From: Lachnospiraceae bacterium
GTDB lineage: Bacteria; Bacillota_A; Clostridia; Lachnospirales; Lachnospiraceae
DNA: 5,897 bases
NCBI GenBank assembly: GCA_031262285.1
Contig: JAISHZ010000284.1
Coordinates: 1 to 5,897 of the forward strand
Reading direction: 5' to 3'
In this document: in pieces, positions 4,833 to 5,897 of the stretch
Layout of the letters: every line of letters starts with the position of its first letter
Numbering within the stretch: position 1 is the stretch's first letter
Position numbers and translations under genes: made by a program
The notes under the pieces: model-generated
Seen by the model: only the letters and a program-made list of their open reading frames with translations
Database searches by the model: none
What the model was told of the DNA's origin: nothing

Positions 4833-5897
4833 TTACGATCTATTGTCTACATATTTTTTGATATTGGTAATATTTACGTATTTTTGGACTGTGGATCCTC
4901 TGACTACTAAGAAGGTGGGCGCTTGAAATACATGGTACAATCCTGCTAGATCAAGATTCTCTTCTGCATCGACTATGGTATATTCCTCATCTTTTAGATA
5001 GTCTTTGGCAATACGGCAGTTGGGACAAGTCTTTGTGGTAAACAGAAGTTTGACTATTTTATCCTCTGGTGACGCGGCTGCGGTGGGAATGACAGGTGTC
5101 GGTGGCATCGTCTTGGTCGGATTCGTGTTTAGCGATAGTATCGTTTGCTTTGTCGTATCTTGTTGCCGGATCTCCTTGGATAAATCAACTGAGAATTCGT
5201 CCAAAACGAGGTTGGGCTGATATTCCGTGCGGTTTTCATATTCTTGCAACTTCCCGACGTTCCAATTGGCGATGGGACGGTAATACCCGGTAATCCTACT
5301 GTACACTTCCGTCGTTCTTTGGCAGTGAGGGCACTTGGTTACTTCACCCGATAGGTACCCATGCTGCTGACATATGGAATAGGTCGGGGAAAGGGTGTAG
5401 TAGGGGAGTGTGTATTTGCGTGCTATCGTGTGAACCAACTTCGCTGCAGCCTTCCAATCAGGAAGCTTTTCTCCCAAGAACGCGTGGAATACCGTTCCTG
5501 AAGTATACAGTGTTTGTAATTCATCTTGGATATCTAATGCATCGAACATATCTTGCGTATAATCCACCGGTAAGTGGGAGGAATTGGTATAGTATGGTTC
5601 ATCTCCCGGTTTCCCGGCAGTGATAATATCGGGGAATCGCTCTCTATCATGCTTCGCCAGACGGTAGGAGGTGCTTTCAGCCGGAGTCGCTTCCAGATTG
5701 TACAAGTCTCCGTATTGCTCTTGGTAATCTGACAAGCGGTTTCGCATATGATTGAGGACATCTTTGGTAAATGCTTGTGTTTTGGAGTCTTCCATTCCGC
5801 TTCGAAGCCATTTCGCATTCAGTCCCGCTTCGTTCATGCCCAACAGACCGATCGTGGAAAAGTGATTTTCAAAGGATCCAAGATAATGTTTGGTATA
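4833..5897 (-). CDS. nrdD: Anaerobic (class III) ribonucleoside-triphosphate reductase, C-terminal part, fused to a thioredoxin-like domain
   Basis: Glycyl-radical enzyme that reduces ribonucleoside triphosphates to deoxyribonucleotides in the cytoplasm without oxygen. The frame is open to the right edge, so the N-terminus and the first catalytic cysteines lie outside; 354 residues are visible (numbered from the edge). Visible NrdD signatures are the YLGSF..HFSTIG stretch at 5-17, GMNEA near 20-24, a zinc-knuckle-like region with C176, H179, C189 and C192, and the radical loop SRITGYYRP with the presumed radical glycine at 204. The usual C-terminus (NWN.GK..EY) ends near residue 226. It is followed by a charged stretch, a Pro/Thr/Ala-rich linker (about 257-278) and a thioredoxin/glutaredoxin-like domain (about 279-350) with TCPNC (C291, C294) and a probable cis-proline in QAPTF (P327). 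From family knowledge, some class III enzymes take electrons from thioredoxin- or glutaredoxin-like proteins rather than formate; the fused domain probably does this in cis. The apparent TTG start at 5843 is only an internal Leu codon. No nrdG activase follows directly; pyrF is next, after 113 nt. Confidence 0.93.
   Translation of the reverse strand, partial: YTKHYLGSFENHFSTIGLLGMNEAGLNAKWLRSGMEDSKTQAFTKDVLNHMRNRLSDYQEQYGDLYNLEATPAESTSYRLAKHDRERFPDIITAGKPGDEPYYTNSSHLPVDYTQDMFDALDIQDELQTLYTSGTVFHAFLGEKLPDWKAAAKLVHTIARKYTLPYYTLSPTYSICQQHGYLSGEVTKCPHCQRTTEVYSRITGYYRPIANWNVGKLQEYENRTEYQPNLVLDEFSVDLSKEIRQQDTTKQTILSLNTNPTKTMPPTPVIPTAAASPEDKIVKLLFTTKTCPNCRIAKDYLKDEEYTIVDAEENLDLAGLYHVFQAPTFLVVRGSTVQKYVNITNIKKYVDNRS

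Noticed and set aside
5841..5843. TTG at 5843 as the start of the NrdD gene
   Set aside because: The same frame is open to the right edge and encodes recognisable NrdD sequence (YLGSF, HFSTIG) upstream of this codon, so it is an internal leucine in a gene cut by the window.

Overview
The window looks like an ordinary chromosomal stretch of a low-to-mid-GC, strictly anaerobic Firmicute, most likely a clostridial Lachnospiraceae-type organism. The evidence is strong AGGAG-type ribosome binding sites, a class III (oxygen-sensitive) ribonucleotide reductase, the pyrF/pyrE protein types, and small membrane proteins of a kind I associate with that family. The taxonomic call is inference from protein character, not a database result.

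Every convincing gene is on the minus strand, so transcription runs from high to low coordinates. In transcription order they are: (1) the C-terminal part of the anaerobic ribonucleoside-triphosphate reductase NrdD, cut by the right edge and carrying an extra C-terminal thioredoxin-like domain with a CPNC motif (4833-5897); (2) pyrF, orotidine-5'-phosphate decarboxylase (3790-4719); (3) pyrE, orotate phosphoribosyltransferase, 16 nt downstream (3096-3773); (4) a 50-residue single-helix membrane protein (2833-2985); (5) a 107-residue three-helix membrane protein resembling DUF6142 (2360-2683); (6) a 713-residue M29-family metallo-aminopeptidase with a long N-terminal extension (157-2298). The last 156 bases at the left edge are richer in G+C, contain a strong inverted repeat, and have no gene I can assign.

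pyrF and pyrE together catalyse the last two steps of de novo UMP synthesis and look translationally linked. NrdD turns ribonucleotides into deoxyribonucleotides under anaerobic conditions, so the right half is nucleotide metabolism. The left half, two small membrane proteins and a peptidase, has no evident functional link to it.

I see no CRISPR array, transposase, phage gene, tRNA, rRNA or defence system. The points most worth a second look are the NrdD-thioredoxin fusion, the small unlabelled membrane protein whose Shine-Dalgarno lies inside a perfect short hairpin, the long N-terminal region of the M29 peptidase, and the left-edge segment.
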